Shown here piece after piece: positions 63,770 through 64,000 of a stretch of 64,000 nucleotides of DNA. The DNA is from Planctomycetia bacterium (GTDB lineage Bacteria > Planctomycetota > GCA-002687715): positions 1 through 64,000 of the forward strand of contig SXUL01000041.1 in assembly GCA_005790545.1 (NCBI GenBank), given 5' to 3'. Positions within the stretch are counted from its first letter, which is position 1. Each line of letters begins with the position of its first letter. A program made the translations under genes and the position numbers. Under the pieces are notes generated by a model. That model worked only from the letters and a program-made list of their open reading frames with translations, was not told where the DNA came from and ran no database searches.

Positions 63770-64000
63770 GCTCGTCAGGCAGCTTGTTCATGGCGATCAA
63801 GACAATGTCGATGAGGCTCCAAATGCCGAGCCCCCCGCAGGTCAGGAGCTTCACCACACCCAGCCCTGAGTGGCCGAGGTAGAAGCGGTCGACGCCAAGG
63901 CCGCCAAGAAAGATGGAGAGGAGCAGCGCGACCAGCCATTCCTTGCGGGAGTAGATCCCCGCCACGTTCTTCAACTCGAACCATGTTCCGTCCTTGGTGC
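63747..64000 (-). CDS. TM2-domain protein, 5' end beyond the window
   Basis: The sequence [20 protein letters not shown] followed by RFYLGH and [18 protein letters not shown] is a complete TM2 domain: two membrane helices joined by a DRFYLG-type loop. The reading frame stays open to the window edge (codons for [10 protein letters not shown] precede it), so the true start probably lies outside; a TTG at 63974 would give a minimal 75-residue form. Function of TM2 proteins in bacteria is unknown. Confidence 0.82.
   Translation of the reverse strand, partial: TKDGTWFELKNVAGIYSRKEWLVALLLSIFLGGLGVDRFYLGHSGLGVVKLLTCGGLGIWSLIDIVLIAMNKLPDEHGLKLRK

Overview
The window is a GC-rich bacterial chromosome segment with densely packed genes, and most neighbours are translationally coupled by 4-nt stop/start overlaps. 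The gene content points to a planctomycete or close relative. The signs are a MoxR/Bat-type von Willebrand operon, many large secreted proteins and lipoproteins with no assigned function, a gingipain-type C25 peptidase, a ChaN-PDZ fusion, a glycine-rich lipoprotein, and two secreted proteins with a C-terminal beta module that I associate from memory with uncultured planctomycetes. This assignment is an inference; no 16S gene is present. I saw no tRNA, rRNA, CRISPR array or insertion sequence.

Layout: bases 1-114 do not look bacterial. They resemble a mammalian MaLR/MLT1-type LTR and are fused to the interrupted end of metH, so the left edge is probably chimeric or contaminated. From 0.1 to 3.2 kb lie metH (truncated) and an ArsR-methyltransferase regulator of the SahR type. 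From 3.3 to 6.9 kb lie a secreted serine hydrolase and a thioredoxin-like/TPR secreted protein. From 6.9 to 14.5 kb is an eight-gene MoxR-DUF58-VWA-BatD/E operon. From 14.7 to 22.8 kb lie a secreted propeller-like protein, a C25 peptidase, nnrE, a Cdd1-like HhH protein, ybaN, alaS and ChaN-PDZ. From 22.9 to 31.7 kb lie an MFS transporter, TerC, secreted proteins, an FAH hydrolase, a transglutaminase lipoprotein behind a structured leader, a triplicated-repeat secreted protein, an aspartate-rich protein, a TlpA-like redoxin and yqeY. From 31.7 to 36.5 kb lie a GT39-like membrane protein, mutS and a QueD with an N-terminal extension. From 36.5 to 39.6 kb is a long 5' leader and a 912-aa Gly-rich lipoprotein. 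From 39.6 to 47.5 kb lie housekeeping genes (thiF-like, algH, fumC, plsC, a DMT transporter, DoxX, xthA). From 47.5 to 53.2 kb lie tandem M14 carboxypeptidase paralogs and a membrane-anchored CarboxypepD_reg/PDZ protein. From 53.3 to 63.3 kb is a glycan-assembly cluster: ATP-grasp, three GT-C membrane glycosyltransferases, two GT2 enzymes, a LAB_N protein, a polysaccharide deacetylase and a methyltransferase. The right edge holds DUF2752 and TM2 proteins.

How the genes work together: the Bat-type operon likely makes a membrane complex of VWA and TPR proteins remodelled by the MoxR ATPase. The right-hand cluster looks like a polyprenyl-phosphate-sugar pathway: GT2 enzymes charge the lipid carrier, a LAB_N protein sits beside them, and ArnT/PMT-like enzymes transfer the sugar outside the membrane. 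A dispersed palindromic element occurs at 17.6 kb and 39.8 kb, with a truncated copy at 18.6 kb. Several transcription-unit starts have a TANNNT hexamer 6-10 nt before the start codon and no clear Shine-Dalgarno, which suggests leaderless transcripts.
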